A model generated the notes under the pieces. The model was not told where the DNA came from, did no database searches, and saw only the letters and a list, made by a program, of their open reading frames with translations. Source: Haliclona indistincta (lineage: Eukaryota; Porifera; Demospongiae; Haplosclerida; Chalinidae). From it: a DNA stretch of 64,000 nt. The stretch is from NCBI GenBank assembly GCA_964017065.1, contig OZ024783.1:1490134-1554133 (forward strand), in the 5' to 3' direction. Shown in pieces: positions 10,799-23,300 of the stretch. The stretch's first letter is position 1. Every line of letters begins with the position of its first letter. The translations under genes were made by a program, and so were the position numbers.

Positions 10799-11064
10799 GA
10801 CCCTCATCAATCAGTGTAGAGAAGCGTCACTCAAGATAGCGTCTTATACAAAATGTAGCGGAGTGGAGGAGATGGTGGATGAACCCAGTGAGTAATGTGT
10901 GTGTCCTAACTCACCTACTGCCCTCCTCCTGTGCTGGTTAGGTCACTATTATGGAGACTACCGGCAGCTCAGAGAGAGAGAGCCTGTTACTACCACTGCA
11001 ATACTACTGACTTGCTTCTCTCAGCTTGATTTCTCCACTGCTGCTCGAGCACACCTGATAGAAG
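10799..11064 (+). CDS. Two exons of an unrecognised gene (fragment)
   Basis: Candidate exons 10799-10887 and 10942-11064 have AG acceptors and GTGAGT/GTGAG donors, with a 54-nt intron. In one continuous frame they give a peptide containing [27 protein letters not shown] and [20 protein letters not shown]. The same block occurs in copy 2 (29567-29821), where indels break the frame. I do not recognise the family. Exons on either side were not resolved; the next open exon (13292) does not keep phase. Confidence 0.4.
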
Positions 11065-11171
11065 GTGAGTGATGTGAGTGTGTCACTGCATGCTAGTACT
11101 GTGAGTCAATATTGTGTACAGACAGTGATACTATATCATCATGGAATAGAGATGACTGAAGCCTAGGTGAG

Positions 11172-11335
<164 letters not shown>

Positions 11336-11444
11336 ATAGCACTACTGCCACAGATTTTATGAAAGATATTGTCTGAATTATTATTATCATTCTGCAAATC
11401 CAAATCTGTACTATTATTTTTATATTTAATAGTCTAAAAACTTT

Positions 11445-12330
11445 AGACACTGCTTGGTGCACAGGTGTCCTGGCTCTACCAGTGATCCTCTGTGAGGCAG
11501 ATAGACACTACTTAGTGCACAGGTGTCCTGGCTCTACCAGTGACCCTCTGTGAGGCAGATAGACACTGCTTAGTGCACAGGTGTCCTGGCTCTACCAGTG
11601 ACCCTCTGTGAGGTAGCTAGACACTGCTTAGTGCACAGGTGTCCTGGCTCTACGAGTGACCATATGTGAGGCAGCTAGACACTGCTTAGTGCACAGGTGT
11701 CCTGGCTCTACCAGTGACCCTCTGTGGGGTAGCTAGACACTGCTTAGTGCACAGGTGTCCTGGCTCTACCAGTGATCCTCTGTGAGGCAGATAGACACTA
11801 CTTAGTGCACAGGTGTCCTGGCTCTACCAGTGACCCTCTGTAAGGCAGCTAGACACTGCTTAGTGCACAGGTGTCCTGGCTCTACCAGTGACCCTCTGTG
11901 AGGCTGCTAGACACTGCTTAGTGCACAGATGTCCTGGCTCTACCAGTGACCCTCTGTGAGGCAGCTAGACACTGCTTAGTGCACAGGTGTCCTGGCTCTA
12001 CCAGTGACCCTTTGTGAGGCAGCTAGACACTGCTTAGTGCACAGGTGTCCTGGCTCTACCAGTGACCCTCTGTGAGGCTGCTAGACAGACACTGCTTAGT
12101 GCACAGATGTCCTGGCTCTACCAGTGACCCTCTGTGAGGCAGCTAGACACTGCTTAGTGCACAGGTGTCCTGGCTCTACCAGTGACCCTTTGTGAGGCAG
12201 CTAGACACTGCTTAGTGCACAGGTGTCCTGGCTCTACCAGTGACCCTTTGTGAGGCAGCTAGACACTGCTTAGTGCACAGGTGTCCTGGCTCTACCAGTG
12301 ACCCTCTGTGAGGCAGCTAGACACTGCTTA
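11445..12330. repeat. 58-bp minisatellite
   Basis: About 15 tandem copies of a 58-bp unit (AGACACTGCTTAGTGCACAG..., with GTGTCCTGGCTC and CCAGTGACCC inside). Copies differ by a few substitutions such as GAGGCAGCT versus GAGGTAGCT or GAGGCTGCT. One unit near 12085 has a small duplication. Non-coding. Confidence 0.95.
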
Positions 12331-13091
12331 CACCCCATTCACACTATAGATCGATCCAGGGTTATTCGACTCGGTTAGAATTCTGTTCGATCTGTGGCTG
12401 CGTTCACACTCAAATTGTTATCAGCGCCAGTACAGTTGAAAAGTGGGGTGTGTATAAGAGGTGTGGTAGTGGGCGTAACATAAAAATGGTGCGTCGAAGA
12501 GAACGCCGTGTAATGTTTGCCCAATATCTGATTATGCAGTCGCGTAGACGACTAGAAGGCCATAGAAAAAGATGTATTGAGATGAGAAAAAGAATTGCAA
12601 AGAGGAAAATGATGCTTCTACAGTGGAACCTCTCTAAAGCGGAACCAGCAAAATTGTCCCCTGTATAGAGGTGGCCCCAGTCGGGAGGTCAATAATTAGT
12701 GGGCGTGACCAAGTTCGTAGCGCGGGACGATGCGGGTGCGTCATAACCAACTGAAACTCGAGTCTGTCGTACTTCACGACAATCTAGGCATCACCACGAG
12801 GTATCTTTCAGGCCTTGCTCGATTCTTGGAAGATCTCTAGGAGCAAGGTGTCACGCACACAGCGGGCTGTCCGCACTATCGAGTGTGTTAATGTATTACG
12901 TTGATCGTGTCGGACCGAATATCGTGTCCGCAATACGGAATAGAGAGGTGGCCGCTATTCGGAATGTTTTATTGTATTACGACAATGGAGTTTCAATCCG
13001 GACCGCGAGTTGGTGACCGCATTAGCGAGGTGTCCGCCCCTCTCCACTCCACTCTCCTCTCTCTGTCCACTCCACCCCTCTCCTCCACTTA
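12331..13091. other. Non-genic stretch with pogo-like terminus
   Basis: No gene is recognised. A sequence TACAGTGGAACCTCTCTAAA near 12618 resembles the end of pogo/Tc1-type elements. The stretch 'gcgaggtgtccgc' near 13024-13036 could be its degraded partner. A 72-codon Arg/Lys-rich frame (12450-12668) crosses this terminus and has no recognisable domain. Confidence 0.35.
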
Positions 13092-13099
13092 GTCTCTAT

Positions 13100-13148
<49 letters not shown>

Positions 13149-13209
13149 TCTCTCCCCTCCCTCCCTCTCTCCCTCCCTCCCTCCCTCCCTCCGGCCCTCA
13201 CTCACTCAC

Positions 13210-13261
<52 letters not shown>

Positions 13262-13291
13262 ACTCACTGGTCACTATCTCCTCCACTCTAG
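13092..13291. repeat. (CT)n microsatellite before an acceptor
   Basis: Long CT runs with CCCT and CACT interruptions end in CTCCACTCTAG at 13281-13291, just before the open frame at 13292. Confidence 0.9.
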
Positions 13292-13563
13292 TTCCACAGC
13301 TGCAGTGGTGCCGTGCTTCCCTGAGGCACCATCTGAGAGCAGTGATGATGTAACAATGACATCATTCCACGATAGTATCCCACTGCTCCAGCCCCACTCG
13401 GCTCAGCTAGGAGGCGGGGCACTCAGGACTATGCTCTTCCTCTCACCATGCCTAGCATCACTGTTCCCCTTTGCTGAGGACGAGCGCTGTCATGCTCTTT
13501 CCTCATCTTATGATGGATGCCTACCAGCACTGCACCCTGGGCAATGGAGAGTGCTGTTCAAGT
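13292..13563 (+). CDS. Possible exon of an unrecognised gene
   Basis: An open stretch follows a pyrimidine tract and CTAG acceptor and ends at a CAA|GTACGTG donor-like site. It reads STAAVVPCFPEAPS, SFHDSIPLLQPHSAQLGGG and MLFLSPCLASLFPFAEDE. Composition looks coding, not repetitive. I do not recognise it. It does not keep phase with the exon ending at 11064, so a missing exon or a separate gene is possible. Confidence 0.35.
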
Positions 13564-13661
13564 ACGTGATGGGTAGCTTCATAACCTGCTAGAGGGCGCA
13601 CGTACATGTACCATAAGACCACTCTCTCTCTCTTCCTCTCTCCCTCCCTTCCTCCCTCCCT

Positions 13662-13731
<70 letters not shown>

Positions 13732-13862
13732 ATTTCTTCATCAAAGATCTTGAGAGCATACTCATTATGTGACACATTACTAGACTATTGTGATCCTGAT
13801 CAAACCAAGGTTCCCCGGCCTCCAGTCTCTCTCCCTCTCTCTCTCTCTCTCCCTCGATCCCT

Positions 13863-13937
<75 letters not shown>

Positions 13938-15900
13938 AACAGTCCAGCCAGCCTCAACATGTGAGTAAGTGAGTGAGTGAGTGAGTGTGTGAGTGAGTGA
14001 GTGAGTGAGTGGGTGAGTCATTACCAGCTAATAACGACATCCTGTTACAATTTCCGTATACTAAATTAACTTGTGTCCGTATACTTCCCTTAGTTAATGT
14101 ATTAGTTCTATTGGGAGATGAACTTCTAGCAGTCATCCTGGCTGACGTGAACACAAATTTATATTTGCCTACCCCAGAGAGCAAACTTCAGCTCATTGGC
14201 TACTGATTGGTATAAAAAGTGTTGCAGAAAGGCAGCGAGAAAGCGTTCCAAAACGGGGTTGAAAGTCGCGACCGTCGCTCAATTGCAATTGTATTGGCGA
14301 GGTCTAAAAACATGGTTTTTTCAAATTTTGAACGACTGTCGCTTGAAAAGCTTTAAACTTTTTCTATTTGCCGGCCCCAGGTTTGATAGAGTGCCTTTTT
14401 AGGTATCGAATGGTATGGTCGAAATTTATACTGGGACATGGGAACACGTTCCCTTTTGGGGGTAAAGTTGGGTGATCTTCAAGTTCTTCCTCGTTGTACA
14501 AACAGTATCAACAGCTGCTTTTGTAAGTTCAAATTCAAATTTACGCAATGGCTAACACTGTCTATGGTGTCTCTCTAGGTGCTCATAAGCCCTTTGTTGA
14601 CGACGAGATGGATTCTAGAAGTCACCGCGGGGCTTGCCGATCAGTGTCGCCGCCTCATGCCGACCGAGATCGTCCCGCTGGCGTCTCTGTCAACATCGTG
14701 CTATTTCAGCAGGACACTGGAGCGATGGAGAGCAACGTCTTCTTGTGCCCGACTGTGAACCAATATAGACGGCATCATTACAAAGCTATACCAGCTACCT
14801 GGAGCTTCTGGCATACCGTCTGTACCACCGAATGATAGCTATGGCATTGACACGTCTTTTGCGAGCGATTGGAGCTTACAGAGAGCATACTGTATAAAGG
14901 GCAAGTTTACTAGTATTGGTGTGTATAAAGGAATAGTGTTGGCTTGTGCTTCAGACAGAGCACTAAGCTGCTGACTCAATAGCTGGCTGCATACATTGTT
15001 GACCACACCTCTCTCTCTTTCTTTGTTTCTTGCAACAGTCTCAAACCAAGTGTAAGCCCTTGTCTGGACACAAGTAGCAAAGTAAATGACCTCTTGATCA
15101 TCCAGTAGCAATGTTGATTTTACCTTTTTCTCTCGGCAAGGCTTTAAGTTCAAGAAATGCATCCAGAGACGACTACGATTGAACTCTCTAAACTTTTGCT
15201 CTTGAAAAGACTTGAATACATGCTAGTATTGTTCTATCTATGCAAGTATGATTGAACAGTTTAAAACAGTACAATAAGATAAGACAATACAAACAGGCGA
15301 CAGATCTGTGAGGGGGAAAACACCAGTCACACACACTGTTTATGAGAATCTTATTAAACATACTGTTTAGCAGAATGAGTGATGTCTCTATCCACTATCC
15401 AGCAGCTAGGACTCCTCTTTACAATAGCCCTCCCGGGACGAGATGCAACAACAATTGCTCTGCCAAAAGACACCATAGACTTTATAATTATCACACATCA
15501 CTACTAGCAGCATTGCTGCAGCTATACATGAGTATCTGAAGCCCATACCTGTACCGTAGGCTAAATTTCGTGGGTGCTATAGTGTGTACTACCGTACTAA
15601 CCTTCCATATTCTTGTTTGGAACAGTCGCTCGGTTTCATACGGTCGTACCACCCGCTACAGTACTGAAACCAAGCTCTGATGTATAGGCGACGGAGCTGA
15701 CGGTGGTCCTGGGTATAGATTAGCTGCTCAGACCGCCTTATAATCCGTCAGCTGCCTCAGGAGAAGAGTAGTTCTAGCTAGCTGTAGTCCTCGTGCTCGC
15801 CGCCATTTCTTGTTACTATGGAAATCCCGCGCTCGTCAGTGCTTTATCGTGATACGCAGTGCAATTTTTCGTAAAACACGCGTGAACTGAATTCCGCGTC
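13564..15900. other. Non-genic or unresolved stretch
   Basis: Contains CT/CCCT microsatellites (13620-13730, 13830-13935) and a GTGA repeat (13966-14010). Short frames of unclear status lie at 14548-14835 (+) and 15162-14839 (-). Nothing could be assigned to a family and no RNA gene was seen. The last 50 bp may hold the promoter of the candidate gene starting at 15901. Confidence 0.4.
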
Positions 15901-16227
15901 ATGTTCTCCTTTTCTGGTGATGTGAGTATATAGGTGAACGAGCTACCATAGATAATCCATGATCCCCTTTCTTCATCTCTTGATATCTCAGGGGCTCACT
16001 CCCTCCTCTCTACCTCCTCCTCCTATCCATGTACCTCCTCAGTCAGTGACAACTGAACAATCGACTGTGAACAAACCGACCAGGTAAGCTTGGTAATTTT
16101 TCTACAAACCTGTAATTGTCATTGTGTAGGTGTTGCCTGAAGAAGTTACCATGGTTACAGCCCCTCCCACTCTCCCGCCTCTCTATCATCTACATCGATC
16201 TGTCACTGGTGGTATCCCAACACACAC

Positions 16228-16264
<37 letters not shown>

Positions 16265-16614
16265 CAAGAGCAATATCGCTGGGTTAGCAAGCATCTATAC
16301 TGCTCACATCCCACAACTTCATTCTCTCTCATGGTACAGCGTTGCAGTGACTCTTCTCTGCACTATCCAATGCATGTGAGCTCACACTCAAACAGAATCT
16401 CTTCATCACCATCATTTTCTTTTCATTCACTGACTGATGGCAGCACTTTTGCTTTGGAGTCAAACAGAGGTCAGTTTAAAATGTACGAGTAGTACTGACA
16501 TTACCAACTGGTCGACTGCTCAACCCATAAGAGTGGACATCATTACTCTCTCACTGACATGTTTGTCAGCAATGAGCATTTGGTGTTGCCTCACATCCAT
16601 GTCACGACAGTCAC

Positions 16615-16668
<54 letters not shown>

Positions 16669-16916
16669 ATCATCGTCTTGGTTCATGTGGATCTCTCGGC
16701 TCATTCAACCTCATGGATGGTTCCCTGACTATCCTACCTCTCTATCTCTCTCTATCCTATCTCTCTCAGTCTAAGCTGTCTTCATCTCGTTCCTCTCTCC
16801 CTCTCCTCCAGCATCCTCTATCCCTCCTCTATCGTCAGGTGGAGCAGATGTTGGTCCCTTCACCTCACAGTACATGGTGTCTCATCTACAAGACCTAGCA
16901 CCACAACATCAGGAAC
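15901..16916 (+). CDS. Candidate multi-exon gene, unrecognised
   Basis: A start exon (ATG at 15901, MFSFSGD, donor GTGAGT at 15922) is followed by exon 15992-16083 (GLTPSSLPPPPIHVPPQS...). Later exon-like stretches lie near 16130-16230, 16338-16470, 16540-16612, 16666-16730 and 16811-16916. Several have acceptors built on CT repeats and donors GTAAGC or GTACTA. The peptides are Ser/Pro/His-rich and low-complexity. Phase between exons 2 and 3 is ambiguous, so I give no full translation. The next exon downstream (17306) belongs to ZMPSTE24 and is out of phase, so this gene seems to end or be truncated near 16916. Confidence 0.35.
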
Positions 16917-17105
16917 AAGGTACTATACAGGGAGAGAGGGAGGGGAGAAATATTATTATGAGGGCATCCATGAATAGTGAAATTGGTGGTCATCACATAT
17001 AGAAAAGAACATTACACTGCTATTGTTATAGTCCTTTTTATTTTAAATCTTGTTTACTTACCTAAGTTCACAATCTTGTTTCCATACTTATTTGATACAT
17101 GTACC

Positions 17106-17305
17106 AAATCCCTCCCTCCCTCTCTCCCCCCCTCTCCCTCCCTCCCTCCCTCCCTCCCTCCCTCCCTCCTCCCTCCCTCCCTCTCTCTCTCTCCCTCCCT
17201 CTCTCACCCCTCCCTCTCTCCCTCTCTCCCTCCCTCCCTCCCTCTCTCTCTCTCCCTCCCCTCCCTCTCCCTCTCACCCTCCCCCTCCCTCTCTCTCTCC
17301 CCCAG
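17106..17305. repeat. (CT)n/(CCCT)n microsatellite at ZMPSTE24 acceptor
   Basis: Pyrimidine-only repeat running directly into CCCCCAG at 17299-17305, the acceptor of the exon starting at 17306. Confidence 0.9.
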
Positions 17306-20300
17306 CTGTTTGTAGCTATCTATCATGACTTCATTGCCCCTCTATTTGATACCTACACTCCACTCCCTGATGGGGAGCTACGCACTGCTATCGAATCACT
17401 AGCATCACGACTACACTTCCCTCTCAAAAAGCTCTACGTGGTTGAGGGCTCGAAAAGGTAAATCTCGAGCAAACAATTATTATTTTGTCAAACTACAAAC
17501 TGGGACACCACAATTCATCATTTCCAAGTACTAGATAATTAATGAGGCTTCTTCCCACTAACAATCGAACGCATCAACAGCTATTATGAGGATGTTTGTA
17601 CAAGTTTAACCTCGTCCTCACCACATACCTAGCACCTGTCTCAGATAGCTGCATGCGTTACCATCTATCAAGCGTGTCAAGTGCTTACTTACGGACACAT
17701 AATGCATATCTTTGATAAGTTATTGTGTGGAATAGCCCAACACCTCGTGGTTTATATAGTGATTGTATGTTGATACAGGTCCGCTCATAGCAATGCATAC
17801 TACTATGGGTTTGGGAGTAATAAACGAATCGTGCTATTTGACACCTTGGTTGCTAAGGACTTGCTGCCGAAGAAGGAAGAAAAGGGGAAGGAAGGGATTA
17901 AAGAAGAGGACAAGGAGAGAGAAGAAGAGGATACGGTGGGAGAAGGAAAGAAAGAAAAAGAGCAAGGAGAGGGAGAGGTGGAGGATGAGGTTAAAGGAAA
18001 CGAGGCGGGAGAGGAAAAGGAGAATGTGGATGCAGTGCAGAGTGGAGAGGAACCGAAAGAGTCTGAAGATGATTCTGGACAGAATGTGAGTGATAACAGT
18101 TGATTTAGTGAGAGTACGAACACTTTACTTGAGCTAGTTATACATACCACGGCTGACAAAGATAGCATAGGCCTATGAAATATTTTGTGTATCAGGCAAG
18201 TTTGAGCAAGCCCATATTCATCAACTGATTGTGTCAGAGTGAGTAGAGTTGTTTGTGTGGGCAGTAAAGCGGTTTACGAATATCTTGCATCGAAATGTCA
18301 AGACCAGAGGTATGACATTGACCTATCAAACATACGACAGTTGCTTCATAATGTTTGTGAATTATGCACATTACTTGTCTAGATGAACAGATTTCACGAA
18401 ACCCTCGGCGTGTTGCACATTGTAGATTTAGTTCCTTAGTTATGGTTTGCAGAAGGAGCTTTGCAGCTAAAGCCAACCTGCTTGCTATTGAAACTGCACT
18501 GCTAGCCAGAAGACAGCAAAGTGCTGACCACAACCGATACAAGGTGTGCCAAGTGGGCGTGACCGTGAACACTGAGTAGGTAGCCATTGCTATTGGCTTT
18601 GATAGGCTTTTTCTTGAGATGTCTACGCACCCCCAGAGCTGTCCTGCTGTTTAGATGGAATCTACAAGTACCTAGATAGTCAACTATGGGCGCGTTTGTA
18701 GTCAGAAAGGTCCAAGACGGCCGTCAAGGTGAGCCAGCCATACATAACTCGAGAACGAAAGCACTTTAGCAAAATCCACGAGTCACATTGCAAGCCATTG
18801 TCGTGCTAAGCCTGTTCATACCTTTACCGAGTTTCAGAAGTGAGCGATGGTGTCTGCAGCTCATTGGACAGAATGAATGAATGAATGAACAGATTTCACG
18901 AAACCCTCGGCGTGTTGCACATTGTAGAGTTAGCACCTTAGTTATGGTTTGCAGAAGGAGCTTTGCAGCTGAAGCCAACCTGCTTGCTATTGAAACTGCA
19001 CTGCTACATGTAACCAGAAGACAGCAAAGTGCTGACCACAATTCAATCGAGACAAGGTGTGTCAAGTGGGCGTGACCGTGAACACTGAGTAGGTAGCCAT
19101 TGCTCTTGGCTTTGATAGGCATTTTCTTGAGATGTCTACGCACCCCCAGAGCTGTCCTGCTGTTTAGATGGAATCTACAAGTACCTAGGTAGTCAACTAT
19201 GGGCGCCTTTGTTGTCAGAGAAGTCTAAGATGGCCGTCATGCAAGGTGAGCCAGCCATAACTCAAGAACGAAAGCACTTTAGCAAAATCCACGAGTCACA
19301 TTGCAAGCCATGGTCGTGCTTAGCCTGTTCATACCTTAGTTGACGCGTAGAAGCGATCGCTGATCTCTGTAGCAGAAGAGACAGACAGACCGACCGACAA
19401 AGCAAGTACCGTAACCCTCGCGCATGCGCCGAGGGTTAATGACAAAGCAAGTACCGTAACCCTCGCGCATGCGCCGAGGGTTAATAACAAACAGCTAACA
19501 AGAATGATGAGAAGGTTGTTTACTTCTTCCTCTGTTGTTACAAGAATGATGTCATACATGTAGGGACATGTTCACTAGTGTGTTCTTGGACACACATTTC
19601 ACTTCAGCTTTAGTAGTGAAATGTAGTGAAATAATATGCACAGTATGATACTGTTGAACTGGTATTGAGAATAACATTGAGGATGTGAACTGGTCGAATG
19701 GTGTAGTGGTGTATGGGCTAATGGTCCAATGGACTGAATAGTGTAGTGGTGTATGCAATGGGCTAATGGTCCAATGGACTGAATAGTGTAGTGGTGTATG
19801 CAATGGGCTAATGGTCCAATGGACTGAATAGTGTAGCGGTGTATGCAATGGGCTAATGGTCCAATGGACTGAATAGTGTAGTGGTGTATGCAATGGGCTA
19901 ATGGTCCAATGGACTGAATAGTGTAGTGGTGTATACAATGGGCTAATGGTCCAATGGACTGAATAGTGTAGCGGTGTATGCAATGGGCTAATGGTCCAAT
20001 GGAATGAATAGTGTAGTGGTGTATGCAATGGGCTAATGGTCCAATGGACTGAATAGTGTAGTGGTGTATGCAATGGGCTAATGATCCAATGGACCGGGTT
20101 CAGATCTCGGGGAGGTTGTCAAACAAAATGTGAAAATTCTCTTGATTGAGAGTGCTGTGTGAAGGAGCAGTATGTATCCTCTTTATATGTGACTGGGTGT
20201 GGTTATAGCAAGCCAGTGTTGGAGTTGTTGATTTAAATACTTCCCAGGGTCACCTGTAGGTCAATATGGTGACCTGACATTGAAGTCTTTCTCAGAATTA

Positions 20301-23300
20301 TTTTATTCAATGGTGTTAAAGTAGTATTAGACTGTAATCATGTCAGTTCAGTATTATAATAATTTTTATTACAAATACGTCATATCAGTGTTTATTATTC
20401 ACAGCAAGGAATGTAATTGCCCTCGTCTGTAGGCACCCGCACAATATTCTATTTTTTCTGCCTATTATTCTGTTCTTGTATTCTGATTATTTTGCCCATT
20501 ATTCCCATACTCTGCCCCATTATTCCCATACTCTGCCCCATTATTCCCATACTCTGCCCCATCATTCTCATACTCTGCCCCATTATTCCCATACTCTGCC
20601 CCATCATTCCCATACTCTGCCCCATCATTCTCATACTCTGCCCCATTGTTCCCATACTCTGCCCCATTGTTCCCATACTCTGCCCCATTGTTCCCATACT
20701 CTGCCCCATTATTCCCATACTCTGCCCCATTATTCCCATACTCTGCCCCATTATTCCCATACTCTGCCCCATTGTTCCCATACTCTGCCCCATTGTTCCC
20801 ATTAGTGTTGTTCCAGTACATGATCTGAAAATTAGTTCTAGTTTCAGTATTTTAACTAATATTTGTACTATTTTAGTTTTAGTTCCAGTTTTTAGAACCA
20901 AAATTTGAGTAATTATAGTTCTAATTTGAGTTCTAAAACTTTATTTCTAAATTTTTAGTTATAGTTCCAGTTTTCTAATTATGAGTTCTAGTTCTGAGTT
21001 TTTCAACTACTTTTACTAAACATGTTACAAATACTTCTTATTTTTTCTCAAAAGTGTTTCACGTTCTAAATTATGGTCAAGCAATCTGTTTCTTAATCCC
21101 TTTGATGCTTGTCCACTCACTGAGAAGCAACGTTCAACTGGCGCTGATGAGGCAGGTGTTGAAAGGATGTCACAGGCTACTGGCGACAAAAGAGGATAAC
21201 TGGTAGAATTATTTATCCAGTAGAGAATTGGATCTAACTGCAACTCCTCGGCAGAAATTTTGCTCTTATTGTATTTTTCAATTTCTTCTTCCTCATTTGT
21301 TATCTCTTGAGAGTCAGTTTCTTCTTCCTCCAATTCTTTTCTATTTAGCAATTCACTAACCCGTTCTAAATGTTTGAACCGCTTCTTTGGAGGCTCTGAT
21401 GTTTCTTCACTATCTTGACTTTGTCTAACTTCCATAACAAGTTCAGCATCTTTTGATTGGTTGTCTTCTTGTTTCATGATATCCAAAAGAAACAGTTTTG
21501 CTTGCTCTGTCTGAGAACTGCTTAGTATTCCTTTGTAGGCTGGCGTTAGGTAGGTAGCTGCCATATAGATGCCGTCAAAATCACTGTGTAGACAATCGAT
21601 GATAAACTTAAATCTTGTTTTTAGAGCCTTCTGCATGCTCTTAGCACATGTAATAACCCCGGGCAAATTCAGTGAAGCAGGTTCAATGAACTAAATTGAC
21701 AAAAAGAGTAAAAATTCGTGCAGTAATAATGCATTTTTGTTACATACCTCTTTCAAATGAAGATCGAGTTCTTTTAGAACAGGTATGACCATGCAGATGC
21801 TGGTGTTCTCCTCAGAACTTGTTATGTTTGTATGGTGAGCAAACGGCTGCAGAAGTCGATGTATGGCTTGAAGCTGCTTCCATTGAGACGTGGTGAATGT
21901 ATCCCATCCCTGTGCATCTAGTACAGCGTTGACGTGATCTTTCAACAAAACCAGGCGCTCAATCATGAGGAACATTGAATCCCATCGAGTAGGACAATTT
22001 GAGACAAGCTTCTTTCCTGCTGATTTTATTAGCATTTCCGTTGCTTTGCATGATTTGTTGACTTTCTTGACAATTTTCTTGGCTTTTGCCACGGTAGACT
22101 TAAAACATGGATTTTTCTCAAATTCTTTTACTACAAGCTGCAATGTATGGATAAAACAACCATTCCGTTTCCATTCTACTGATTCTAACAAAGCCTGCTT
22201 GTGATCTTCTTCACATTCTTCAAATTCTTTAATTTCATCTTCTACAGTGACATAATTCTCTTTTTCCAAGTCAGAGTCTTCATCGTCAGAATCTAAGTCT
22301 TCATCTTCAGAATCTGAGTCTTCATCTTCAGAATCACCCGGTCCAGATGATTCTGAGGATGAAGAATCTTGTGAATCTTCCTGCAAGCACAACTCTATTT
22401 CACGAAAAGCTTTTATCATGTTACTTCCATTGTCAGTCAATGCGCGAAAAATCTTTTGCTGTATTTTCCACTCACTCATGACAACTTGAAGTAGAGCTGC
22501 AATTCTCATTCCTGTATGTGGTGACTCAAACCTTCTAACTGCCAAAGTGATACTATGGCGTTTCTTGTCAATAAAAGTAAAGAAATGTGCAGTAACCCCA
22601 AGGAATGAAGCTGTCATGCCCTGTTTTGACCAAATATCAGTGCAAATGCTAACCCTTTTAGCTTTTTCTAGAGTAAGAGAAATATTATTTTTTAACTTGC
22701 GGTAAACCATTTCAATTTCTTTTCCTAGTTTCTTTCGACCTGGAATAGCATACTGTTTATCCATTTCCTTTAAGAGATCATGAAATTCTGGACAGTCTAC
22801 CAAAGACAAGGGAACATTAGTAGCTCCAACAAATATAGCCAATTTTTTGGTAATAGCAAGCTGTTTCTTTGACCCTTCTGGATAAGAACTTGGCCTTAGA
22901 GCTTCTTGAATTGTTGTCTGTGAGCTGCACCCAGATTCTTTGCCCTTTCTTTTTGCAACTTCTGTCCTTTGTCTTTTTTGCTCTTCCTGTTCAAGCTTTG
23001 TGAATGCCTCCTTGTGTTTCTGCTTCAAATGTTTCTTCATGTTTGATGCATATGATCCTTTCAGCTCCTTCCCACAGATCACAGGCTCAGCTCCCTCTTT
23101 CTCAATGCTAACCTGGCACACACATTTGTCAGCATCCTTCTCATACTTAAAGTAGCTCCACACTGGACTTTTTCTTGGTCTTCCAACAGCAGCCATTTTT
23201 CACAATATGCTTCCAGATAATACTGTGTCACATGGTAATCTCATGGCATTCACATGCATGACCTCCACACAAATTAGTCACCTACTTATTACACATTAGC

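Noticed and set aside
11445..12330. Regular direct repeats that might suggest a CRISPR-like array
   Set aside because: The 58-bp units are tandem with no unique spacers and the genome is eukaryotic; it is a minisatellite.
12450..12668. Arg/Lys-rich 72-codon frame
   Set aside because: Crosses a pogo-like terminus and has no recognisable domain or splice partners; left unassigned.
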